NCBI GenBank assembly: GCA_017546805.1
Contig: JAFYRT010000047.1
Location: 1 to 43,975 of the forward strand
Reading direction: 5' to 3'
Length of the DNA stretch: 43,975 nt
Source of the DNA: Muribaculaceae bacterium
GTDB lineage: Bacteria; Bacteroidota; Bacteroidia; Bacteroidales; G3-4614
Shown piece after piece: positions 1 through 6,676 of the stretch (the first letter of the stretch is position 1; each line of letters begins with the position of its first letter). The notes below the pieces were generated by a model. The model did not search any database, was not told the origin of the DNA, and was given only the letters and a program-made list of their open reading frames with translations. The position numbers were made by a program, and so were the translations under genes.

Positions 1-30
1 AAAACGGGTCACCCTCTCTTGTCTAAGGGT

Positions 31-140
31 TGAATAAAAAGAGCTATTTTTAGGCTTGCGAAGACTCCAAAACCGCAGTTTACTAATCGTAAATGAGGAT
101 TTTGGAGACAAGCATAACGACAAAAGAGCCTTTTTAGTCA
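31..140. repeat. 110-bp imperfect palindrome downstream of the ACT-domain gene
   Basis: The two halves are near reverse complements around a centre at about 85. The outer arms read TGA-x-TAAAAAG...GCT and its complement, and an inner perfect 8-bp arm CTCCAAAA pairs with TTTTGGAG. A further TTTAC/GTAAA pair flanks a 5-nt loop, with one-base offsets between arms. A second small inverted repeat (ACCCT/AGGGT) lies at 11-30. No T-run follows on either strand, so it is not a classical terminator. It could be a dispersed palindromic element or MITE-like sequence, or a 3' UTR stem for the operon ending at 174. Nothing else is seen in the first 173 bases. Confidence 0.6.
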
Positions 141-173
141 GCATCTTTTTCTTTATCATTAAAAGCTATTGCT

Positions 174-554
174 CTATTTCAAAGCATTTATACAAGCATC
201 GATATCGGCTGTTTTGATAACGATATTTGCTTTGTCGCCTTGAGCAAAAGCATACATATACTCTATTGAGATGTTTTTAGAAGATATACCCTCCACAATC
301 TCCAACAGTGCGCCGGGTTTGTTCGATACCTCAACGCAAACAACGTTACTCTCTTTTACTGCAAACGAAGCCTCTTTCAAAACCTTTTTGGCAACCTCGT
401 TATCAGACACAAGAATACGCAAAATACCAAAGTCGCTACTCTCTGCAAGGCTGAATGCCAACATATCCACACCATTTGCAGCTAAAACTTTAGCCACTTC
501 ATTAACTCTACCTGCTCGGTTTTCAAGAAATACCGATAACTGTTTTACTATCAT
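174..554 (-). CDS. Tandem ACT-domain amino-acid-binding protein
   Basis: A 126-residue cytosolic protein made of two ACT-type halves, roughly residues 1-66 and 70-126. Each starts with a beta strand and a turn containing N-R-A-G-R or N-K-P-G-A, the usual ligand-side turn of ACT domains. Stand-alone double-ACT proteins are common next to paaK in anaerobes. They are thought to sense an amino acid, but no catalytic domain is present. It is the last gene of the aryl-keto-acid operon, 31 bp after paaK on the same strand. The ligand is unknown; an aromatic amino acid would fit the context (inference). Confidence 0.85.
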   Translation of the reverse strand: MIVKQLSVFLENRAGRVNEVAKVLAANGVDMLAFSLAESSDFGILRILVSDNEVAKKVLKEASFAVKESNVVCVEVSNKPGALLEIVEGISSKNISIEYMYAFAQGDKANIVIKTADIDACINALK

Positions 555-585
555 AATTCAAATATTTTGGATGTGGTTTATAACT

Positions 586-1887
586 CTATTCAAGAACACG
601 TTTATCAATTACTCTTTTCGATTTACCTACGCTACGCTCAAGAGTGTTTGGCGAAACAATCTTAACATCAGCCGAAATACTTAACACGCTTTGCAAACGA
701 CGTGCAAGTTTATCGCGCATCTCAATTGTTTTGTTAATCTCATCAGAGTAGAACTCCTCTTTAAGCTCAACTTGTACCTCAAGGTTATCGCGATTGTTTT
801 CGCGGGTAACAACAAGCAGATATTGAGGTTCAAACTCGGACAATTGAAGGATAACGCTCTCAATTTGCGATGGGAATACGTTGATACCGCGAATGATAAG
901 CATATCGTCGCTACGTCCCATGATGCGAGTCATTCTTACGCTTGTTCTTCCGCACTCACAAGGCTCATAAATAAGCGAGCAAAGGTCTTTGGTACGATAG
1001 CGCAACAAAGGCATTCCCTCTTTTGTAAGAGTGGTAAACACCAACTCTCCTTGTTCTCCCTCCGGCAATACCTCGCAAGTCTCCGGGTTGATGATTTCGG
1101 GGAAGAAGTGGTCTTCGATAATGTGCGAACCGTTTTTGCACTCGCACTCATGCGATACTCCGGGACCCATAATCTCGCTCAAACCATATATGTTGAAAGC
1201 ATCGATTTTCAATTTCTCTTCCAAGCTCTTACGCATGTTCTCAGTCCAAGGCTCTCCACCGAAGATACCTATTTTCAATTTCAAATCTTCGGGAGTAATT
1301 CCTTTTTTATGCATAACCTCCGCCATGTGCAATGCATACGATGGAGTACAAGCAACACCTGTAATACCCAAGTCTTTGATAAGAAGAATATGTTTATCTG
1401 TGTTACCGCTTGATGTAGGAACAACAGTAGCACCTAAATGTTCAACACCATAGTGCAATCCCAAACCTCCTGTAAACAATCCGTAACCGTAAGCTACCGA
1501 GATAGTATCCTCACGCGATGCTCCATAAGCAGCCAAACAACGGGCGATAGACTCCGACCAAATGGCAAGGTCACGACGAGTATATCCAACAACTGTTGGA
1601 TTACCTGTAGTACCCGACGAAGCATGCACCCTAACAATCTCTGATTGAGGCACAGCATTTAATCCGTATGGATAGTTGTCACGAAGGTCTTGTTTTGTAG
1701 TAAAGGGTAACTTCTTAATATCATCAATTGTTCTTATATCGTCAGGCATTATGTTCATTGCCTGCATTTTTGCTCTATAGAATGGAACATTGTGATATAC
1801 ATTATCCACCAATTTCCTTAATCTCGCTCCCTGAAGTTGTCGCATCTCCTCGCGCGACATACACTCCTTATTCTTATTCCAAATCAT
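586..1887 (-). CDS. paaK: Phenylacetate-CoA ligase family enzyme (aryl-CoA ligase)
   Basis: A 433-residue ANL-superfamily adenylate-forming ligase. Visible motifs are the phosphate-binding loop SSGTTGNPT at about 90-98, the YGLSE motif at 234-238, the YRTKD motif near 298-301, the hinge segment GRSDDMLIIRG near 324-334, and a C-terminal lid with SVGKSKR that carries the likely catalytic lysine. The family joins phenylacetate, or related aryl acids such as indoleacetate, to CoA with ATP giving AMP and PPi. Length is normal for PaaK. Lying with iorAB and an aminotransferase, it should supply or consume the arylacetyl-CoA that IorAB uses. Exact substrate preference cannot be read from sequence. 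Confidence 0.92.
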   Translation of the reverse strand: MIWNKNKECMSREEMRQLQGARLRKLVDNVYHNVPFYRAKMQAMNIMPDDIRTIDDIKKLPFTTKQDLRDNYPYGLNAVPQSEIVRVHASSGTTGNPTVVGYTRRDLAIWSESIARCLAAYGASREDTISVAYGYGLFTGGLGLHYGVEHLGATVVPTSSGNTDKHILLIKDLGITGVACTPSYALHMAEVMHKKGITPEDLKLKIGIFGGEPWTENMRKSLEEKLKIDAFNIYGLSEIMGPGVSHECECKNGSHIIEDHFFPEIINPETCEVLPEGEQGELVFTTLTKEGMPLLRYRTKDLCSLIYEPCECGRTSVRMTRIMGRSDDMLIIRGINVFPSQIESVILQLSEFEPQYLLVVTRENNRDNLEVQVELKEEFYSDEINKTIEMRDKLARRLQSVLSISADVKIVSPNTLERSVGKSKRVIDKRVLE

Positions 1888-1896
1888 TTTATTATA

Positions 1897-2031
1897 GTTT
1901 TTAGTTGTTAGTTTTTAGTTGTTAGCACACAAAGCTAAAAACTACAACCTTTTTTTATTTATCGTATTTATTTCTAACAACTAACAACTACCCGAAGGGC
2001 GGCGTTAGCCGAGAACTAACAACTATTTAAA
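1897..2031. repeat. Intergenic repeat cluster: TTAGTTG heptamers and copy 1 of a ~57-bp dispersed repeat
   Basis: The gap between the aminotransferase and paaK holds two plus-strand copies of AGTTTTTAGTTGTTAG at about 1900-1925. At 1974-2031 it holds CTAACAACTAACAACT, then CCCGAAGGG, then GGCGTTAGCC and another AACTAACAACT. The two ends are complementary, so the spacer could fold into a long hairpin. The 1974-2031 block matches 6486-6543 in inverted orientation with few mismatches. The final copy stops 2 bp from the aminotransferase stop codon. Confidence 0.7.
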
Positions 2032-3343
2032 AAGGGTGATCCTTTTTAAAATTACGCATACGCTCTTCCAAAACAGGGTAAAGTTCCTCGCGCATACGCG
2101 ATGTACAAGCTCTTACGCCCTCCTCCTCGCTACCTGTTGTAGATAGAGAAATTGAACTTACACCATAATACAACAGCTCTTTCAGAAGCTCTCCACTCTT
2201 AATTCCCGGATAACCGATAGTGAAGAAGAATCCGTCGCCCACTTCGCGAGTAACATCGCGGTCGTAAACAATGGTAAATCCGTTATCTGTGAAGATTTTC
2301 TTCATCCTTGCCGCACGACGAGCATACTCCTCAGTCTCTGCAACAAAGTCCAACTCTCCATCGGTTGCAGCCTTTAACATTGCTGCATAACCATATTGAG
2401 TTGAGTGAGTGACTCCCGAAGTAATCATATACATAATTGAGGCTGTAAAGGTAGAACCAAAATGTCCTTTACCTCCGTAACGAGCAGCCAATCCATCAAA
2501 GCAAGTGTCGTAAAGATTGGGCGATAGACATGCCACAGCCATACGTTGACCTGCATATGAGAATATCTTTGATGACGAAAGCATTACAATGTAATTCTTG
2601 CAATATCTTCCAACTGTGGGGACATATGGAGGTTCCCAAGGTTTTCCAAGATATTGGCGGAAATCCATACAGAAATAAGCCAAATCTTCAAGAACAATTA
2701 CACCGTATTTATCGGCAAGTTCACCAATTATTTGCAACTCGCTCTCCTCCAAACAAATCCATGCAGGGTTATTTGGATTTGAGTATATGATTGCGGCAAC
2801 ATCGCCACGTTTAAAGAACTCCTCAACTTTATCGCGAAGAGCCTCGCCACGATATGAGTATATATCGAATTGAAGATATTCCGCTCCAATTATCTTAAGT
2901 TGCGAACGTTGGATAGGGAAACCCGGGTCGATAAACAACACCTTGTTTTTTTGAGGTGTCGCCTGAGTAACTGCAATAAACGCACCATATGATGCAGCAA
3001 CCGAACCAACTGTTGGAATACAACACTCGGCAGGCATATCAATATCCATAAAGGCCTTTACAAAGCGAGAAGCCTCTTTCTTCAACTCAGGCACTCCTGC
3101 CGCTGCAGGGTATTGCGATGCCACATCTCTATCCAAAGCCTCCTTCTCTGCCTCGCGTCCTATTGTACAAGATGGCAAACCGGGAGAGCCTTGATCCATA
3201 CGGATAAAAGGGATTCCTGTGCGACGCTCCAATTCGCTCGAAAGCAATAGCACCTCACCAATTGTTGCACGTTGAAGGTCTGCAATCAATAACTCCTCCG
3301 CAACCTTTGCAACAAGTTCTTCCGAAAATATTCTATTATTCAT
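2027..3343 (-). CDS. PLP-dependent aminotransferase, class I/II fold
   Basis: A 438-residue fold-type I aminotransferase. The Schiff-base lysine lies in SSSKIFSYAGQR, matching the S-x-K-x-x-x-x-x-G-x-R pattern of class I enzymes. Upstream are the PNNPAW asparagine motif and the LEDLAY aspartate motif that contact the cofactor. The gene lies between iorB and paaK on the same strand, which points to interconversion of aromatic amino acids and arylpyruvates. The omega-amidase-like gene at the head of the operon suggests glutamine may be the amino donor (inference). The spacers on both sides carry repeats instead of promoters. Substrate is not certain; branched-chain or broad specificity is possible. 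Confidence 0.85.
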   Translation of the reverse strand: MNNRIFSEELVAKVAEELLIADLQRATIGEVLLLSSELERRTGIPFIRMDQGSPGLPSCTIGREAEKEALDRDVASQYPAAAGVPELKKEASRFVKAFMDIDMPAECCIPTVGSVAASYGAFIAVTQATPQKNKVLFIDPGFPIQRSQLKIIGAEYLQFDIYSYRGEALRDKVEEFFKRGDVAAIIYSNPNNPAWICLEESELQIIGELADKYGVIVLEDLAYFCMDFRQYLGKPWEPPYVPTVGRYCKNYIVMLSSSKIFSYAGQRMAVACLSPNLYDTCFDGLAARYGGKGHFGSTFTASIMYMITSGVTHSTQYGYAAMLKAATDGELDFVAETEEYARRAARMKKIFTDNGFTIVYDRDVTREVGDGFFFTIGYPGIKSGELLKELLYYGVSSISLSTTGSEEEGVRACTSRMREELYPVLEERMRNFKKDHPF

Positions 3344-3413
3344 TGTTTATTTTTTATCAATTGTACTAATTGGCCTATGTTGAGTGATAGAGGGTTTAAG
3401 GAGCAAATGTTCC

Positions 3414-3441
3414 TCAACTAACAACTAACAACTAACAACTA
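3414..3441. repeat. Tandem CTAACAA heptamers abutting the iorB stop codon
   Basis: The plus strand reads roughly four head-to-tail CAACTAA units that run straight into the TAG stop codon of iorB on the other strand. The unit is 7 bp, so successive TAG (minus) or TAA (plus) triplets fall in different frames. Three units therefore put stop codons in all six frames. The same word recurs at 1974-2024, 6529-6543 and 14494-14503. Confidence 0.75.
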
Positions 3442-4011
3442 CTTAGTAGCCTCGTAACCCAACATTACGGCTTTAATGTTTTGCTCAACAACAGCCTCTC
3501 CTTTTGACGAGAAGATTCGTCTGACGCTATCAAGAATTTTGTCCATTGACAAACCGACAGCATCCACTGCACCACCCAACAAAACCATATTCTCTGAACG
3601 AGGCATTCCGTTGTCGGCTGCAATTTGAGCCACATCAAACAACACCAAATTTTTAACCTTTGCCAACGCGGCATCCAACGCCTCTTGCTCGGGGTAATTA
3701 GGAATGTTTACAAATGGTTTTGATGATGTGATAACCCAACCATCGGGAGCGAGATAAGGCATATAACGCAAAGCCTCCATTGGCTCCAATGAAATAATCA
3801 CATTTGCCGACCCTAATGGAATAAGGTCTGAATGTATAGGTTCTGATGAGATTCTCAAATTTGATTGAACATCTCCTCCTCTTTGGCTCATTCCATGAAC
3901 TTCAGCCTGTTTCAAGTGCAACCCTTCGTTAAGAGCTGCATCTCCAATTACTGTGGCAATTGACAAAATACCTTGTCCGCCAACACCTGAAAGAATTATA
4001 TCTGTTTTCAT
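3439..4011 (-). CDS. iorB: Indolepyruvate:ferredoxin oxidoreductase, beta (gamma-domain) subunit
   Basis: A 190-residue protein of the pyruvate/2-ketoisovalerate oxidoreductase catalytic (gamma) family. It begins with the GVGGQG nucleotide/CoA loop at residues 10-15 and has the EVHGMSQRGG motif near 37-46. Together with IorA it should form the enzyme that oxidatively decarboxylates arylpyruvates to aryl-acetyl-CoA, or runs in reverse. Its ATG overlaps the TGA of iorA by 4 bp, so the two subunits are probably made in equal amounts by coupled translation. Length is typical for the family. Confidence 0.93.
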   Translation of the reverse strand: MKTDIILSGVGGQGILSIATVIGDAALNEGLHLKQAEVHGMSQRGGDVQSNLRISSEPIHSDLIPLGSANVIISLEPMEALRYMPYLAPDGWVITSSKPFVNIPNYPEQEALDAALAKVKNLVLFDVAQIAADNGMPRSENMVLLGGAVDAVGLSMDKILDSVRRIFSSKGEAVVEQNIKAVMLGYEATK

Positions 4012-5627
4012 TTTTTCTCAACCTTTTGTTTTTTCAATCTACGGTTTAAAGTTTGAATACACTCTCGGCATGGGATAATTACCGACACTCCTTTATATTC
4101 AATCTCCTCGCGAATAATACTTACAATCTCATCGTGATTCTTTGGAATAGGCACTACGCAACGAATGTGTTCAGGCTCAACACCAAGACCTTGACAAATA
4201 GCCTGTAGACGGTTAGTACCTGCAGAATCCTGACCTCCTGTCATAGCAGTTGTAAGGTTGTCAGAGATGATAACTGTAATTGGAGCTTTTGCATTAACTG
4301 CATCCAACAATCCTGTCATACCTGAGTGAGTGAATGTAGAGTCTCCAATAACAGCCACTGCGGGGAATAATCCTGCATCCGATGCACCTTTTGCCATAGT
4401 AATTGAAGCACCCATATCAACACAGCTATCAATAGCCTTGAATGGAGGCAAAGCACCCAAAGTGTAGCAACCTATATCACTAAACACTTTTCCTTGTGGA
4501 TACTCGGCAATAACACGTTTAAGAGTAGCATAAACATCGCGGTGTCCGCATCCTTGACACAAAGCAGGAGGACGAGCAACAACTGCCTCCGATTTATCGA
4601 ACGTAGCATGTGGAGCCAATCCCATAGCTGCACGAACATTGTCGGGAGTAAGCTCGCCTGTACGAGGCAACTCACCTGTCAAACGTCCGCGAATAACCAA
4701 TTTCTCATTTGGCATAATACCACGAACCTGCTCCTCAACAAAAGGTTGACCATCCTCTGCAATCAAAACCTCCGATGAGTTCTCAACCAACTGTTTCAAC
4801 AAGTCGGCAGGAACAGGATATTGCGAAACTTTAAGGATATTTACTGCATCACACTCTGCAACATTCTCCATAACATAGTTATATGCAATACCGCAAGCGA
4901 CAATACCCTTGGCACCTTTTTTATTAATTGCTAAGCTGTTGAATTCGGTAGTCTCTGATGTAGCCACATATTCGGCTTGTTGAGCAACCACTTGTGCATA
5001 ACGACGACGTGCAATAACAGGCAACAACACCCAATCTGCAGCATTTTTAGGCATGGCAACAGAGTTTTGCTCTTTCTTCTCACCTACTTCAACAACAGCA
5101 CGAGAGTGTGCCATACGTGTAACAACACGCATCAAAACAGGTGTTGCCATCTTCTCAGAGTAGTCAAATGCATACGACATCATATCGTAAGCCTCTTGTT
5201 GCGACGATGGTTCAAAAATAGGAACCAATGCAAACTTACCGTAGAAGCGAGTATCTTGCTCGTTTTGCGAAGAGTGCATCGATGGGTCATCTGCAACCAA
5301 TACCACAATACCTCCGTTAACACCTGTAATGGCAGAGTTTACAAAGGGGTCGGCAGCAACGTTCATACCCACGTGTTTCATACACACAAGAGCACGTTTA
5401 CCTGCATACGACATACCCAAAGCAGCCTCCATTGCAGTTTTTTCGTTAGTACACCAACGTGAATGAATACCACGTTCTTTAGCAAGAGGATATGTTTGAA
5501 TAAACTCTGTTATCTCTGTAGAGGGAGTACCCGGATAGGCATATACTCCCGAAAGCCCGGCATTAATAGCACCAAGAGCAATAGCTTGGTCGCCGAGCAA
5601 CATCATTTTTTTCTTATCGTTACTCAT
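4008..5627 (-). CDS. iorA: Indolepyruvate:ferredoxin oxidoreductase, alpha subunit without the usual C-terminal ferredoxin domain
   Basis: A 539-residue TPP-dependent 2-oxoacid oxidoreductase subunit. The N-terminal pyrimidine-binding domain has YPGTPST at 31-37. The TPP/PPi domain has CQGCGHR at 357-363 and the metal-TPP motif from GDS at 428 to DN at 456. Archaeal-type IorA carries two extra [4Fe-4S] clusters in a C-terminal ferredoxin domain. Here the protein ends shortly after PCREC (519-523) in a lysine-rich tail. The stop overlaps the iorB start as ATGA, so this is not a visible frameshift. C357, C360 and C387 plus a C-terminal cysteine could still hold one proximal cluster (inference from related oxidoreductases). 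Its start overlaps the upstream nitrilase stop by 4 bp. Confidence 0.92.
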   Translation of the reverse strand: MSNDKKKMMLLGDQAIALGAINAGLSGVYAYPGTPSTEITEFIQTYPLAKERGIHSRWCTNEKTAMEAALGMSYAGKRALVCMKHVGMNVAADPFVNSAITGVNGGIVVLVADDPSMHSSQNEQDTRFYGKFALVPIFEPSSQQEAYDMMSYAFDYSEKMATPVLMRVVTRMAHSRAVVEVGEKKEQNSVAMPKNAADWVLLPVIARRRYAQVVAQQAEYVATSETTEFNSLAINKKGAKGIVACGIAYNYVMENVAECDAVNILKVSQYPVPADLLKQLVENSSEVLIAEDGQPFVEEQVRGIMPNEKLVIRGRLTGELPRTGELTPDNVRAAMGLAPHATFDKSEAVVARPPALCQGCGHRDVYATLKRVIAEYPQGKVFSDIGCYTLGALPPFKAIDSCVDMGASITMAKGASDAGLFPAVAVIGDSTFTHSGMTGLLDAVNAKAPITVIISDNLTTAMTGGQDSAGTNRLQAICQGLGVEPEHIRCVVPIPKNHDEIVSIIREEIEYKGVSVIIPCRECIQTLNRRLKKQKVEKK

Positions 5628-6385
5628 CTTAATATAAAGTCATCGGCATCACAAAGAGCCGGAAATTTATTTCTAAAATTATTAATCACATCCAAATCAA
5701 TAGAGGCTGTCACAACATCCTCAATGCCCTCTCGACACTCGGCAATAGGTTGTCCGTATGGGTCTATCAACATAGTATCGCCAGAGTAATCGCCCCACTC
5801 GTCAACACCACCACGATTAACTGCAGCCACATAGCACAAGTTCTCAATAGCGCGAGCCTTTGCCAACGCACACCAAGGATAACGACGAACTCGAGGCCAA
5901 TTAGCCACACAAATAATCATATCGTAATCGTTTCGATTACGCGCGAAAACAGGGAAACGCAAATCGTAGCACACCAATAACAAAATACGTACACCACGGA
6001 ACTCAACAACCACTCGCTCACTTCCCGGAGAATAGACCTTATCCTCGCCGCTGAATGTAAACAAATGGTGTTTGTCGTAAGTTTCAAACGTTCCATCAGG
6101 CTTACAAAAATACATTCTGTTGTAATAAGAACCATTATCCTCAACAGCCACACTACCAACAATGGCAGCATCCATACGCTTTGCCATAAGCATCATAAAA
6201 GAGAAAGCATCGCCACCAACAGGCTCTGCAATCTTTTCAGGCTCCATACAAAAGCCTGTCGAGAACATCTCGGGCAGAATATATATATCGCTCTTCTCTG
6301 CATCAAGAATAAGTTTTTCAGCTCTTGCAATATTCTCTGCAGGGCTGCACCACTTAATATCTGTTTGCAATAGTGTTATTTTCAT
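5624..6385 (-). CDS. Carbon-nitrogen hydrolase, omega-amidase-like (Nit2/YafV type)
   Basis: A 253-residue nitrilase-superfamily amidase with the catalytic triad E39 (LPEMF), K105 (YDKHHLF) and C139 (VCYDLRFP). FSTGF after the glutamate, KHHLF and CYDLRFP are features of the omega-amidase/YafV branch. That branch hydrolyses alpha-ketoglutaramate or alpha-ketosuccinamate left by glutamine or asparagine transaminases. It is the first gene of the operon and its TGA overlaps the iorA ATG, so expression is tied to IorAB. This supports a role in pulling a glutamine-dependent transamination by the operon's aminotransferase (inference). No signal peptide, so cytosolic. Confidence 0.85.
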   Translation of the reverse strand: MKITLLQTDIKWCSPAENIARAEKLILDAEKSDIYILPEMFSTGFCMEPEKIAEPVGGDAFSFMMLMAKRMDAAIVGSVAVEDNGSYYNRMYFCKPDGTFETYDKHHLFTFSGEDKVYSPGSERVVVEFRGVRILLLVCYDLRFPVFARNRNDYDMIICVANWPRVRRYPWCALAKARAIENLCYVAAVNRGGVDEWGDYSGDTMLIDPYGQPIAECREGIEDVVTASIDLDVINNFRNKFPALCDADDFILR

Positions 6386-6415
6386 AATAAATATTAGCTT
6401 TTAATAGACGAAATG

Positions 6416-6442
6416 CGAATATAATATATTTTTTTATTACAA
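6416..6442 (-). promoter_or_regulatory. Weak candidate promoter for the aryl-keto-acid operon
   Basis: On the minus strand TATATTCG resembles the Bacteroidetes -7 box TAnnTTTG, with a TTG 16 bp upstream, about 2 bp shorter than the spacing seen at the better promoters here. It is 31 bp upstream of the nitrilase start in an AT-rich spacer. Match is imperfect at both boxes. Confidence 0.25.
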
Positions 6443-6485
6443 TCAGTTACTTTTTACTATTTTTTTCAATCAATTTGCTATTTTT

Positions 6486-6543
6486 TTATAAGTTGATAGT
6501 TATCTGCTAAAGCCATCCCTTCGGGGCAGTTGTTAGTTGTTAG
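6486..6543 (-). repeat. Copy 2 of the ~57-bp dispersed intergenic repeat
   Basis: Read on the minus strand this starts CTAACAACTAACAACT, continues with CCCCGAAGGG and GGCTTTAGC, and ends with AACTATCAACTT. It lines up with 1974-2031 over its full length with a few substitutions and one added base. It lies in the 291-bp spacer between the nitrilase start and the adhesin terminator. Confidence 0.7.
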
Positions 6544-6564
6544 CAAAATCTATCTTTTTAGACA

Positions 6565-6595
6565 CAAAAAAAAGAGGAGCAGTCTCCTGCTCCTC
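6565..6595 (-). terminator. Rho-independent terminator of the adhesin gene
   Basis: A perfect 9-bp stem GAGGAGCAG/CTGCTCCTC with a 4-nt loop is followed on the minus strand by eight T residues. It lies about 80 bp past the adhesin stop codon. A-rich sequence on the other side could let it act in both directions. Confidence 0.85.
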
Positions 6596-6617
6596 CAAAA
6601 TTTTTTATTGTTATTTC

Positions 6618-6663
6618 GGCACTTTGTGCCAATTAGGAATTAAGAATGTTTTAATTCCTAATT
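6618..6663. repeat. Two small inverted repeats in the adhesin 3' UTR
   Basis: GGCAC/GTGCC at 6618-6630 has a 3-nt loop. A perfect 13-bp inverted repeat AATTAGGAATTAA/TTAATTCCTAATT with a 7-nt loop follows at 6631-6663. Both sit between the adhesin stop codon and its terminator. They may stabilise the mRNA 3' end or belong to the same class of dispersed intergenic words as the heptamer repeats. Confidence 0.6.
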
Positions 6664-6676
6664 TCTAATTCAAAAA

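Noticed and set aside
691-1413. 240-residue plus-strand frame opposite paaK
   Set aside because: Antisense to a well-supported enzyme gene, with unnatural composition and no domain.
4008-4011. Frameshift truncating iorA
   Set aside because: The stop overlaps the iorB start in a clean ATGA junction, and the next frame is iorB from its first codon, so no lost ferredoxin domain is hidden there.
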